DNA of 8,740 nucleotides from Verrucomicrobiales bacterium (GCA_007123195.1 SKLO01000227.1:1-8740); one strand, 5' to 3'; shown: positions 1-6,745, counted from the first letter of the stretch. Notes: generated from the sequence alone by a model not told the origin. Program-made: numbers and translations.

Positions 1-386
1 CGCTGCAGGCAGTGCCTAACCAGCCGTTCCTCGCTGCCGGACACCACCGCCAACGGCACCCGCCCGCGGTGTTCCATCGCATGACCGCAGACCAGCGGAA
101 CCGGTTGCAAGTCCTGCAACAGATCGAAAAAAGTGTCGAGCTTGGTCCGCGCAACCCCTTCGGGATCGATCACCGTGCCGTGCACCTCGTTCAACCGACG
201 AACCGTGTCGGGCTCGGCAATGCCGGCCTGGGTGTAAAAGAAGTCCTCGGTGAACGGCCAGGGCGCACCATGAACCTCAAGCGCATGGCACCAGGCCCGG
301 TAATGCAATGGCATCGAGTCCACCAAGGTGCCGTCGCAATCGTAGATGAACGCGGCAAAGGATCGGCTGGGAATGTCGAGCTGCAT
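1..386 (-). CDS. HAD-superfamily hydrolase (beta-phosphoglucomutase/phosphatase-like), C-terminus cut by window edge
   Basis: The first 128 residues of a haloacid-dehalogenase-like protein are visible; the gene runs off the left edge. HAD motif I is clear as DCDGTLVDS at residues 16-24, with D16 the expected nucleophile and D18 the general acid/base. It is followed by MPLHYRAWC, typical of the beta-phosphoglucomutase/phosphosugar phosphatase subgroup, then an alpha-helical cap region (about 26-95). Motif II is LAVVSGS, with S116. Motif III (Lys) and motif IV (acidic pair) would lie beyond the window. These enzymes are cytoplasmic, Mg2+-dependent, and hydrolyse or isomerise phosphorylated sugars or similar small molecules; the substrate cannot be told. 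The ATG at 384-386 puts motif I 15 residues in, normal for the family. No Shine-Dalgarno sequence precedes it, and the frame stays open for at least 15 codons upstream, but I saw no better start there. The family call is firm and the subgroup tentative. Confidence 0.86.
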   Translation of the reverse strand, partial: MQLDIPSRSFAAFIYDCDGTLVDSMPLHYRAWCHALEVHGAPWPFTEDFFYTQAGIAEPDTVRRLNEVHGTVIDPEGVARTKLDTFFDLLQDLQPVPLVCGHAMEHRGRVPLAVVSGSEERLVRHCLQ

Positions 387-585
387 AAATCGTCGTGAAG
401 CCCGAAGCCCCCGGATCCGCTCCAGCGATCCCGGCTGCATCGGGTGCGAACCCTGCCCGCCAGTGGGGATCAGTGCAAGCAGGGATCCCCTTGGGCACCG
501 GTCTGGCCGCCCGCTCCAGCACCAAAGGCCCCACACCGCAACCCCAGCCCCATCGCCTCTCCCCGGCCCTTGCGAACGCAACGAC

Positions 586-613
586 CGTAGGTTGAATTGT
601 CCTCAATTCGACC
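586..613 (+). repeat. Left REP-like hairpin arm
   Basis: GTAG foot at 587-590. The stem halves around 590-599 and 604-613 enclose the loop TCCT (600-603). The inner six base pairs, GAATTG with CAATTC, are perfect. The stem is AT-rich inside a strongly GC-rich background. Confidence 0.75.
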
Positions 614-725
614 GGAGTGCGGGTCGCTCGTGCCCAGCGCCTGCTTCCCTCACGACTTCGTTGCCACCCCGCGAATGAACCCGCACCTTGGTCCCGGCAC
701 CGGATCGACCGCACCACGCACAGGA

Positions 726-752
726 GGTCGAATTGCGCCAATTCAACCTACG
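726..752 (-). repeat. Right REP-like hairpin arm
   Basis: Reverse-complement partner of the hairpin at 586-613. Read on the minus strand, the GTAG foot is at 751-748. The inner stem GAATTG/CAATTC is perfect and the loop is 3 nt instead of 4. The stem wobble is a G-T pair only when this arm is read on the minus strand, as expected for an inverted copy of the same unit. Confidence 0.75.
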
Positions 753-842
753 GGCTGCCGCCCAGCCGCAGCGCATGGTCAAGCCAACCGCTTCGCGCCC
801 ACCCAGCCCACCAATACACCGCCACCCGCGCGCTCCCGATGT

Positions 843-930
843 CAGCATTTCAGCATTTCAGCATTTCAGCATTTCAGCATTTCAGCATTTCAGCATTTCA
901 GCGTTTCAGCGTTTCAGCATTTCAGCATTT
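843..930. repeat. Octanucleotide tandem repeat, 11 units of CAGCATTT
   Basis: Eleven uninterrupted 8-bp units. Units 1-7 (843-898) and 10-11 (915-930) are CAGCATTT. Units 8 and 9 (899-914) are CAGCGTTT, a single A-to-G change shared by two neighbours, which suggests duplication of a variant unit. The array ends sharply against GC-rich DNA on both sides. Because 8 is not a multiple of 3, translation gives an 8-residue repeat in every frame, and changes in copy number would shift any reading frame; no credible gene spans it. It lies 95 bp beyond the stop of the minus-strand gene at 1026-1535. Slippage-prone arrays like this often vary in copy number between strains. No function can be assigned. 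Confidence 0.95.
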
Positions 931-1025
931 TCCTTCACCCCGCCCCCTCGGCTCCGTGAGCCCACCCCGCCAACACTCCCTGACGAAGGCCCGGGACCCC
1001 AGGAACCGACGCTCCTGGCCGCCGT

Positions 1026-1535
1026 TCACTCCCCGCCGGCCGGGACCGCCCTCGGCGTCGGCAGCGCCATCCAGAGTCGGGCATTGCCACGCTCGCCACT
1101 CGTCACCGCCACGGTCCACCAATCGCCCGCCACCGGAGACTCGGGGGTTGCCGGTTGGCCATCGCGCAGGTCGATATACAGCGTCGCTTCTCGCCGCCAG
1201 AACCGGTCGCCACGCAGAAGCTGCACCCGATCCAGTTCCACCGCCTGCAGCTGCGGCGGCCGGCCGTCCGGGTAGCTGCGCACCACCCGCACCACCCGGC
1301 CATGTGCGATCGCCCGGCGCTCCTCCTTCATTTCCCCCTGGTCGGCCCATTGCCCGGCCTCCTGCCACCACTCGAGCCCGTCCGGCAGCGCCAACAGACT
1401 GCGCTCCAGTTCCTGCAACCAAGCCGCCCGATGCAGATAGCCCACCAGCCCGAAAAACGCCACCACCACCAGCAGCCATGGCAACGCACGCACCAACTGG
1501 TGCGGCAACGATCGGCGTGACTCGGCTGATGACAT
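1026..1535 (-). CDS. Hypothetical single-pass membrane protein
   Basis: 169 residues that I do not recognise. A basic, serine-containing N-terminus (about 1-17) is followed by one hydrophobic segment, ALPWLLVVVAFFGLVGYL (about 18-35), that looks like an uncleaved signal anchor. The remaining ~130 residues are soluble-like. They comprise a charged, helix-prone part (about 40-75), then alternating hydrophobic/charged residues suggesting beta strands (RVVRVVRSYPDGR, QAVELDRVQLLRGD, REATLYIDLRDG, DWWTVAVTSG). A small beta domain facing the periplasm is a reasonable guess. Other frames across the same DNA are longer but of Gly/Ala/Arg-rich shadow composition, while this frame gives balanced composition and a clear membrane segment. 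The start is ATG at 1533-1535 with no evident ribosome binding site. The gene is divergent from the PSD1 gene; the 253-bp gap between them should carry promoters for both. Real gene likely; function unknown. Confidence 0.62.
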   Translation of the reverse strand: MSSAESRRSLPHQLVRALPWLLVVVAFFGLVGYLHRAAWLQELERSLLALPDGLEWWQEAGQWADQGEMKEERRAIAHGRVVRVVRSYPDGRPPQLQAVELDRVQLLRGDRFWRREATLYIDLRDGQPATPESPVAGDWWTVAVTSGERGNARLWMALPTPRAVPAGGE

Positions 1536-1788
1536 GACCCAGAATTGCCCCGGCCACCGGGGCGGAACCGGAGCCCCCTGCGGTCACCGGATGAGAGGCC
1601 ACCTTCGCCCGTCCCCGCCCCCCCTTCAAGGCCTGCCCCAGCCCCCCGACCAAGCCCCCCCCTCGGCACGAACCCGTATGGCATGAAAGGGATCAGCCAT
1701 CCTCCCCGTTACCCCACTGGCAACCTTGAACCGCGGCCATTGAAGCCTTACCTTCCATGGCCCGCCGATTTATCTCAAGCCATCCATC
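1536..1788. other. Divergent intergenic region
   Basis: This 253-bp gap lies between two divergently transcribed starts. It contains C-rich tracts (about 1605-1670) and one plausible sigma70-type promoter facing the PSD1 gene, listed separately. I see no clear promoter for the minus-strand membrane-protein gene, no hairpin and no operator-like palindrome. Confidence 0.5.
1726..1754 (+). promoter_or_regulatory. Candidate sigma70 promoter for the PSD1-DUF1501 operon
   Basis: A -35-like TTGAAC (1726-1731) is followed after exactly 17 bp by a -10-like TACCTT (1749-1754). The matches to consensus are 4/6 and 3/6. Transcription would begin near 1761, leaving a leader of under 30 nt before the ATG at 1789. 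The assignment rests only on motif match and position. Confidence 0.35.
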
Positions 1789-4700
1789 ATGGCCCGACCA
1801 AATCCTTTTTCCCACCAGCCGCGCCCGCTCGCCTCGCGCCTTCTGGCCAGCGCGATCCTGCCCGCCTTGCTCGGACTCCAAGCGCTCGGCGCCGACGATC
1901 AGGTGTCGTTCAACCGCGATATCCTGCCGATCCTCGCCGACCATTGCTACCACTGCCACGGGTTCGATCCCGAAACCCGCGAGGCCGGGCTGCGGCTCGA
2001 CCTGCAGCAGGACGCCATCGCCGACCGCGGCGGTTACGCCGCCATCGTGCCGGGTGACCCGGACGCCAGCGAACTGTTCGCCCGCATCAGCGCCAGCGAT
2101 CCCCGCGACCGCATGCCGCCGCCCGAGCATCCGAAAACCCTCGCCCCCGAACAAATCGAACTGCTGCGCCAGTGGATCGAGCAAGGCGCCACCTGGGAGG
2201 AACACTGGGCGTTCCAGCCACCCCACCGCCCGGATCCACCGGCCCCCGACGCCGAACAGAACGACTGGCCGCGCAACCAGATCGACGCCTTCGTGCTGCA
2301 ACAACTCCGCACCCAAGGCCTGCAACCCGCACCCGAAGCCGATCGCCGCACCCTGATCCGCCGGCTCAGCTTCGACCTCACCGGCCTGCCACCCACCCCC
2401 GAGCAGGTGCGCCAGTTTGTCGACGACGACTCCCCCGATGCCTACGAGGCCCTGGTCGAGCGCCTGCTTGAATCGGTCCACCACGCCGAGCGCATGACCC
2501 AGCACTGGCTCGATCTGGTGCGCTACGCCGACTCGGTCGGTTACCACGGCGACCAGGAAATCACCGTGTGGCCGTTCCGCGACTGGGTCATCGAGGCCTT
2601 CCGCCAGAACATGCCGTTCGACCAGTTTACCCGCGAGCAGCTCGCCGGCGACCTGCTTCCGGACGCCACCCGCGAACAGCAAATCGCCTCCGCTTACAAC
2701 CGCCTCGGCATGATGTCGGCCGAGGGCGGCGGCCAGGACCGCGAATACCACGCCAAATACGCCTCCGACCGCGTGCGCAACGCCAGCACCGTCTGGATGG
2801 GCGTCACCCTCGGCTGCGCCGAATGCCACAACCACAAGTTCGATCCGTTCTCCATCGAGGACTTCTACACCTTCGCCGCGTTCTTCGCTGACATCGCCGA
2901 ACGCGGCATCTACGGCGGCTCCAACCAGAGCGGGCAATGGGGCGAAATGATGCCGTTGCCGACCCCTGAGCAGGAACAAAGACAGACCGAACTCAACCAA
3001 CGCCGCGACACCCTGCAGGCCCGCCTGACCACCACCACCCCGGAACTGGCGCAGGCTCAGACCCAATGGGAACAACTCGCCCTGGCCGACCAGTGGCGCC
3101 CGCTCGACCTCAGCACCGCCACGACCGTCAACGGCACCGAACTGAAGCCACAGGACGACGGCTCGCTGCTGGCCGCCGGCCCTCGCCCCGAGACCGATTC
3201 CTACCAACTCGTGCTCGAACCGGGTCACCAACCCATCAGCGCCCTGCGGCTGGAGGCACTGCCCCACGACAGCCTGCCTCACAACGGCCCCGGCCGAGCC
3301 GACAACGGCAACTTCGTGCTCACCGGCATCAGCGCCCGCTGGACCCCGTCCACCCCCGATGCCTCCCCCGACTCCGACGCGGCCACCGACGACCTGCTGA
3401 CCGGCGCCACCCCGGCCGCGTCCCACGAGCAAACCTCCGGCGCCCGCGGGCCCTACCAGGCCTGGAGCGCCCAGGCCGCGCTCGACCGCGGCAGCAAGGT
3501 CGACGTCGCCGGCTGGGCCATCCTGCCGCAAACCGGCCAGGCCAACCACGCCGTGTTCACCCTGCCGGAACCTCTCGAACCCCCGGCCGGGCACTTGCTG
3601 GAAATCACCCTCGAGTTCAACTACCCGCACCACAGCCTCGGCCGGCTCCGCGTCACCGCCACCTCCGCCGATCAACCGTCTCTCGACATCGTGACGGTGC
3701 CCGACGAGGTGCGCGCCGCCCTGCAGGTCGACCCCGGACAGCGTGCCGACGAACAGAATGCCGCCATCCGCGATCACTTCCTCGCCACCACCCCGCTGCT
3801 GGCCGACACCCGCGACGAACTCGCCACCGTCACCACAGAACTGGAGCAACTGGACAAGCAGATCGAACGCATGCCGAAGACGGTCTCGGTCGAGCCACGC
3901 GTCACCCGCGTATTCCCCCGCGGCAACTGGATGGACGACTCCGGCGAGGCGGTGCTGCCGCAGGTGCCGGAATTTTTCGTCGCTCAGGGCCTCATCGTGC
4001 CCGGCCGCGACAACCACGGAGCGGGTGACAACGGCGACGCCCGCATGACCCGGCTCGACCTGGCCGAATGGCTGACCCGCCCCGACCATCCGCTCACCGC
4101 CCGGGTGTTCGTCAACCGCCTCTGGGCCATGTTCCACGGCCACGGCCTGGCCAAGGTGCTCGACGACTTCGGCTATCAAAGCCAGTGGCCCAGCCACCCC
4201 GAACTGCTCGACTGGCTGGCCACCGAGTTCGTCGAGTCCGGTTGGGACGTGCGCCACATGTTGCGACTCATGGTCACCAGCGCCACCTACCGCCAGGACT
4301 CGCGCCCGCGACCCGAGTTGATGGAGATCGACCCCCACAACCGCCTGCTCGCCCGCCAGCTGCCGTTCCGCCTCGACGCCGAGTTCGTGCGCGACAACGT
4401 GCTCGCCGTCAGCGGCCTGCTGGTGCCCGAGGTCGGCGGTCGCAGCGTCCGCCCCTACCAGCCCGAGGGCTACTACGCCATGCTCAACTTCCCCCGCCGC
4501 ACCTATCGCCAGGACACCGGCGACAACCTCTGGCGGCGCTCGGTCTACACCCACTGGCAGCGCCAGTATCTGCACCCGGCCATGCTGGCCTTCGACGCCC
4601 CCGGTCGCGAGGAATGCACCGCCGAACGGGTCCGCTCCAACACCCCGCTGCAGGCGCTGGTGCTGTTGAACGACCCGGTCCACGTCGAGGCCGCCCGCGT

Positions 4701-5010
4701 GCTCGCCGAGCGCGTCCTGACCGAAGTTCAAGCCGGCCCGGAAGACCCGGACGGCACCACCCGGGCCCGCATCGACCACCTGTTCACGCTGGCCCTCTCG
4801 CGCCCGCCCGACGACGCCGAGCGCGCCACCCTCACCGAACTCCACCAGGGCCATCTCGACCACTACCGCGCACACCCTGACGAAGCCGCCAAAGTGCTCA
4901 CCACCGGTGAACGGCCGCCGGCGCAAGGCCTCGACCCGGTCGAGGTCGCCGCCTGGACCGGTGTCGCCCGCGCCGTGTTCAACCTGCACGAACTCATCAC
5001 CCGCTACTGA
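1789..5010 (+). CDS. PSD1 / planctomycete cytochrome c domain protein (PSCyt1-DUF1549-DUF1553)
   Basis: A 1073-residue exported protein of the large family typical of Planctomycetota and Verrucomicrobiota. Residues 1-35 form a Sec-type signal peptide (basic start, hydrophobic SRLLASAILPALLGLQALGA). The planctomycete cytochrome c domain (PSCyt1, about 38-140) has the haem motif CYHCH (C53, C56, H57) and a downstream RMPPP with M109 as probable axial ligand. DUF1549/PSCyt2 (about 160-370) contains the family's second CxxCH in CAECHNHKFDPF (C343, C346, H347). The middle (about 390-750) has two helical, coiled-coil-like stretches (about 392-432 and 670-700) flanking a beta-rich region (about 480-625) with the family signature around NGNFVLTG. 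DUF1553/PSD1 (about 755-1010) includes HPLTARVFVNRLWAMFHG and ERVRSNTPLQALVLLNDP. The molecular role is not established; secreted redox or polysaccharide-related roles have been proposed. The start is ATG at 1789, with no Shine-Dalgarno sequence, and gives a correct signal peptide. The DUF1501 gene follows in the same direction. Confidence 0.95.
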   Translation: MARPNPFSHQPRPLASRLLASAILPALLGLQALGADDQVSFNRDILPILADHCYHCHGFDPETREAGLRLDLQQDAIADRGGYAAIVPGDPDASELFARISASDPRDRMPPPEHPKTLAPEQIELLRQWIEQGATWEEHWAFQPPHRPDPPAPDAEQNDWPRNQIDAFVLQQLRTQGLQPAPEADRRTLIRRLSFDLTGLPPTPEQVRQFVDDDSPDAYEALVERLLESVHHAERMTQHWLDLVRYADSVGYHGDQEITVWPFRDWVIEAFRQNMPFDQFTREQLAGDLLPDATREQQIASAYNRLGMMSAEGGGQDREYHAKYASDRVRNASTVWMGVTLGCAECHNHKFDPFSIEDFYTFAAFFADIAERGIYGGSNQSGQWGEMMPLPTPEQEQRQTELNQRRDTLQARLTTTTPELAQAQTQWEQLALADQWRPLDLSTATTVNGTELKPQDDGSLLAAGPRPETDSYQLVLEPGHQPISALRLEALPHDSLPHNGPGRADNGNFVLTGISARWTPSTPDASPDSDAATDDLLTGATPAASHEQTSGARGPYQAWSAQAALDRGSKVDVAGWAILPQTGQANHAVFTLPEPLEPPAGHLLEITLEFNYPHHSLGRLRVTATSADQPSLDIVTVPDEVRAALQVDPGQRADEQNAAIRDHFLATTPLLADTRDELATVTTELEQLDKQIERMPKTVSVEPRVTRVFPRGNWMDDSGEAVLPQVPEFFVAQGLIVPGRDNHGAGDNGDARMTRLDLAEWLTRPDHPLTARVFVNRLWAMFHGHGLAKVLDDFGYQSQWPSHPELLDWLATEFVESGWDVRHMLRLMVTSATYRQDSRPRPELMEIDPHNRLLARQLPFRLDAEFVRDNVLAVSGLLVPEVGGRSVRPYQPEGYYAMLNFPRRTYRQDTGDNLWRRSVYTHWQRQYLHPAMLAFDAPGREECTAERVRSNTPLQALVLLNDPVHVEAARVLAERVLTEVQAGPEDPDGTTRARIDHLFTLALSRPPDDAERATLTELHQGHLDHYRAHPDEAAKVLTTGERPPAQGLDPVEVAAWTGVARAVFNLHELITRY

Positions 5011-5052
5011 TCCGGGCCAATGCCGGACCCGGCCCGAATTCCGCCACCCATC

Positions 5053-6489
5053 ATGAAGTCACACGACTACATCCTCCAGAGCCAGCTGCAGCAGTCGATC
5101 AACCGCCGCGCCTTCCTCGGCCGCACCGGCATTGGCGGCGTGGCCCTGGCCAGCCTGCTCAACCCCGCCCTCGGTGGCCTTGCCAGGGCCGGCTCCGGCC
5201 CCGTGCTGGACGCCTGCCACATCATCCCCAAGGCCAAGCGCGTCATCTGGCTCTACATGGCCGGCGGCATGAGCCACCTCGAAAGCTTCGACGAAAAACC
5301 GGAACTCGCCCGCATGGACGGCCAGGCCATGCCGGCCTCCCTCACCGAGGGCCAGCAGATCGCCCAGCTCCAGGGCAGCGCCCTGCGCTGCATGGCGCCG
5401 CAGCACCCGTTCAAGCGCTACGGCAACAGCGGCCAGAACATCAACACCATCTTCGACCACATCGGCAGCCGCTGCGCCGACGACATCTGCATCATCCGCT
5501 CGATGCACACCGAGGCCATCAACCACGACCCGGCCCATACCTTCATGAACACCGGCTCGATGATCGGCGGCCGGCCGTCGATGGGGTCGTGGCTGCTCTA
5601 CGGACTCGGCAACGAAACCGAGAACCTGCCCGGATTCGTGGTCATGCTGTCGACCGGCAACTACGGCCAGGCCCAGCCGATCGCCGCCCGCCAGTGGCAC
5701 TCGGGCTTCCTTCCCAGCGAATACCAGGGCGTCCAGTTCCGCTCCAGCGGCGACCCGGTGCTCTACGTCAACCGCCCGCCCGGAGTCGACTACCAGCGCC
5801 AGGCCGACCTCGTCGGCGCCGTCGGCGCGCTCAACCAGCGCCACTTCGAACAATTCGAGGACCCGGAAATCAGCGCCCGCATCGCCCAATATGAAATGGC
5901 CTTCCGCATGCAGGCCAGCGTGCCGGAACTGGTCGACCTCAAGGACGAGCCGCAGCACATCCTCGACCTCTACGGCACCAACGGCGCCGACGGATCGTTC
6001 GCCGGCAACTGCCTGCTCGCCCGCCGCATGGCCGAACGCGGAGTGCGATTCATCCAGCTCTACCACCGCGATTGGGACCACCACGGCTCCATCAAGGATC
6101 ACGTCAAGGGCAGCGCCAACGAGGTTGACCAGGGCACCGCCGCCCTGATCACCGACCTCAAGCAGCGCGGCATGCTCGAGGACACCCTGTTGGTGTTCGC
6201 CACCGAGTTCGGCCGCACCCCGATGGCCCAGGGCAGCGGGCGCGACCACCACATGAACGCGTTCTCGATCTTCCTCGCCGGCGGCGGCATCCAGCCAGGC
6301 ATCACCCACGGCAGCACCGACGACCTCGGCTACCAGGTGGCCGAGGACGGCGTTCACGTGCATGACCTGCACGCCACCATGCTGCACCTGCTGGGCATCG
6401 ACCACCGCCGCCTCACCCACCGCTTCCAGGGCCGCGACTTCCGGCTCACCGACGTCCACGGCGAGCTGGTGCCCGGCATCATGGCCTGA
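5053..6489 (+). CDS. DUF1501 domain protein, Tat-exported
   Basis: A 478-residue DUF1501 (COG4102) protein with an alkaline phosphatase/sulfatase-like fold. I chose the ATG at 5053 over the one at 5020 because it gives a normal Tat signal: NRRAFLGRTG at 17-26, then a hydrophobic stretch (27-44) and ARA before the mature part. The core starts with RVIWLYMAGGMSHLESFD (H75 and D80, likely metal-site region). Further conserved clusters are YHRDWDHHG (337-345), ATEFGRTPMAQGSGRDHHMN (383-402) and VHVHDLHATMLHLLGI (434-449). The family is Tat-exported, consistent with a cofactor or metal loaded before export; substrate and reaction are unknown. The gene starts 42 bp after the PSD1 stop, and such pairs are conserved and usually co-transcribed, so the two products probably work together outside the membrane. 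The length is normal and the gene looks intact. Possible stem-loops follow the stop. Confidence 0.95.
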   Translation: MKSHDYILQSQLQQSINRRAFLGRTGIGGVALASLLNPALGGLARAGSGPVLDACHIIPKAKRVIWLYMAGGMSHLESFDEKPELARMDGQAMPASLTEGQQIAQLQGSALRCMAPQHPFKRYGNSGQNINTIFDHIGSRCADDICIIRSMHTEAINHDPAHTFMNTGSMIGGRPSMGSWLLYGLGNETENLPGFVVMLSTGNYGQAQPIAARQWHSGFLPSEYQGVQFRSSGDPVLYVNRPPGVDYQRQADLVGAVGALNQRHFEQFEDPEISARIAQYEMAFRMQASVPELVDLKDEPQHILDLYGTNGADGSFAGNCLLARRMAERGVRFIQLYHRDWDHHGSIKDHVKGSANEVDQGTAALITDLKQRGMLEDTLLVFATEFGRTPMAQGSGRDHHMNAFSIFLAGGGIQPGITHGSTDDLGYQVAEDGVHVHDLHATMLHLLGIDHRRLTHRFQGRDFRLTDVHGELVPGIMA

Positions 6490-6515
6490 CCGGTGGCCGG
6501 GATGTCAGGGGTCGC

Positions 6516-6537
6516 GGCGCGGCGGATACGCCGTGCC
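6516..6537 (+). terminator. GC-rich hairpin just after the DUF1501 gene
   Basis: A 9-bp stem (6516-6524 with 6529-6537, one G-T pair) closes a GATA loop 26 nt after the DUF1501 stop codon. It is followed by CTTCACC rather than a run of T. The position suits transcript termination or 3'-end protection, but the missing T-tract makes intrinsic termination uncertain. Confidence 0.4.
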
Positions 6538-6578
6538 TTCACCGCCCGTCCTTCGCCCCCGCCATGGCAGATGAGGTC

Positions 6579-6604
6579 ACCGGCGCTGCCCGGACAGCGC
6601 CGGT
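6579..6604. terminator. Perfect 10-bp hairpin between convergent genes
   Basis: ACCGGCGCTG (6579-6588) and its exact reverse complement CAGCGCCGGT (6595-6604) flank a 6-nt loop. It sits between the ends of the plus-strand DUF1501 gene and the minus-strand photolyase gene, where a bidirectional terminator is expected. Neither side has a T-run, so it may need Rho or may act only as a 3'-end structure. Confidence 0.45.
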
Positions 6605-6745
6605 TGAAGCCGCATGACCGGCGACGAGGACGGCGCTGCTCCGGCAGCTGCCGAACCAACAACGCGCCCCGCGTCCACCCACCCAGTGGCCCGGAATCTC
6701 CCGCCGCCTCCGCACCGCCCCCAAGCCCCGCCGCCCGCTCCTGCG

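Larger units (their letters stand above)
586..752. repeat. REPIN-like element: two inverted REP-type hairpins
   Basis: Two near-identical sequences lie in opposite orientation. The left arm is 586-613 and the right arm, read on the minus strand, is 752-726. Both begin C-GTAG-GTTGAATTG and end CAATTCGACC; they differ only in the hairpin loop (TCCT on the left, GCG when the right arm is read on the minus strand). Each arm folds as a stem of about 10 bp (GGTTGAATTG with CAATTCGACC, one G-T wobble). A GTAG tetranucleotide sits at the 5' foot of each stem and faces outward. About 112 bp separate the arms, and these include weaker inverted similarity (GTGCGGGTCG near 617 against CGACCGCAC near 704). 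This matches the known architecture of REPINs/BIMEs: REP hairpins with a GTAG-type foot, paired head to head and moved in trans by RAYT (TnpA-REP) Y1-HUH transposases. No transposase is present in the window. The structure is seen directly; mobility is inferred. Confidence 0.72.
387..1025. other. Long gene-free region carrying repeats
   Basis: I see no convincing gene in these roughly 640 bases. The open frames here are proline/arginine-rich, have no recognisable domain and run through the repeats. The region contains a REP-like inverted pair (586-752) and an octanucleotide tandem array (843-930), listed separately. There is also an isolated imperfectly spaced inverted repeat, GGGGATC at 466-472 with GATCCCC at 484-490, without a T-tract. 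It may hold the promoter of the HAD gene (start at 386) and the end of the transcript of the minus-strand gene at 1026-1535, but no clear promoter boxes or intrinsic terminator stand out. I see nothing definable in 753-842 or 931-1025. Confidence 0.6.

Noticed and set aside
466..490. GGGGATC/GATCCCC inverted repeat as terminator or operator
   Set aside because: It has only 7 bp per arm, an 11-nt loop and no T-tract, and is 80 bp upstream of the HAD start; too weak to call.
277..741. 154-residue minus-strand frame covering the REPIN-like element
   Set aside because: It overlaps the HAD gene in another frame and crosses both hairpin arms; no coding signature. It may be annotated as a hypothetical protein elsewhere because the repeat is copied.
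843..930. CRISPR array
   Set aside because: The units are 8 bp and directly contiguous, with no spacers and no cas genes. It is a simple tandem repeat.
617..1537. Long plus-strand frames through the octanucleotide array giving Ser-Ile-Ser-Ala-Phe-Gln-His-Phe repeats
   Set aside because: The protein repeat only reflects an 8-bp unit read in triplets. The flanks are Pro/Arg-rich low-complexity sequence and run antisense to a better gene.
922..1653. 243-residue minus-strand frame overlapping the small membrane-protein gene
   Set aside because: It is Gly/Ala/Arg-rich with no domain. The 169-residue frame has balanced composition and a clean membrane segment.
1693..4989. 1098-residue open frame on the minus strand opposite PSD1
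   Set aside because: It is a Gly/Val/Ala/His-rich antisense shadow that exists because the GC-rich PSD1 codons leave few stops. It has no domain signature, while the plus frame shows unmistakable PSCyt1, DUF1549 and DUF1553 motifs.
5020..5052. Upstream ATG as the DUF1501 start
   Set aside because: It would add 11 proline-rich residues before a complete Tat signal peptide. The ATG at 5053 fits family N-termini better.
5059..6459. 466-residue minus-strand frame opposite DUF1501
   Set aside because: An antisense shadow of the same composition type; the plus frame carries a Tat signal and the conserved DUF1501 motifs.
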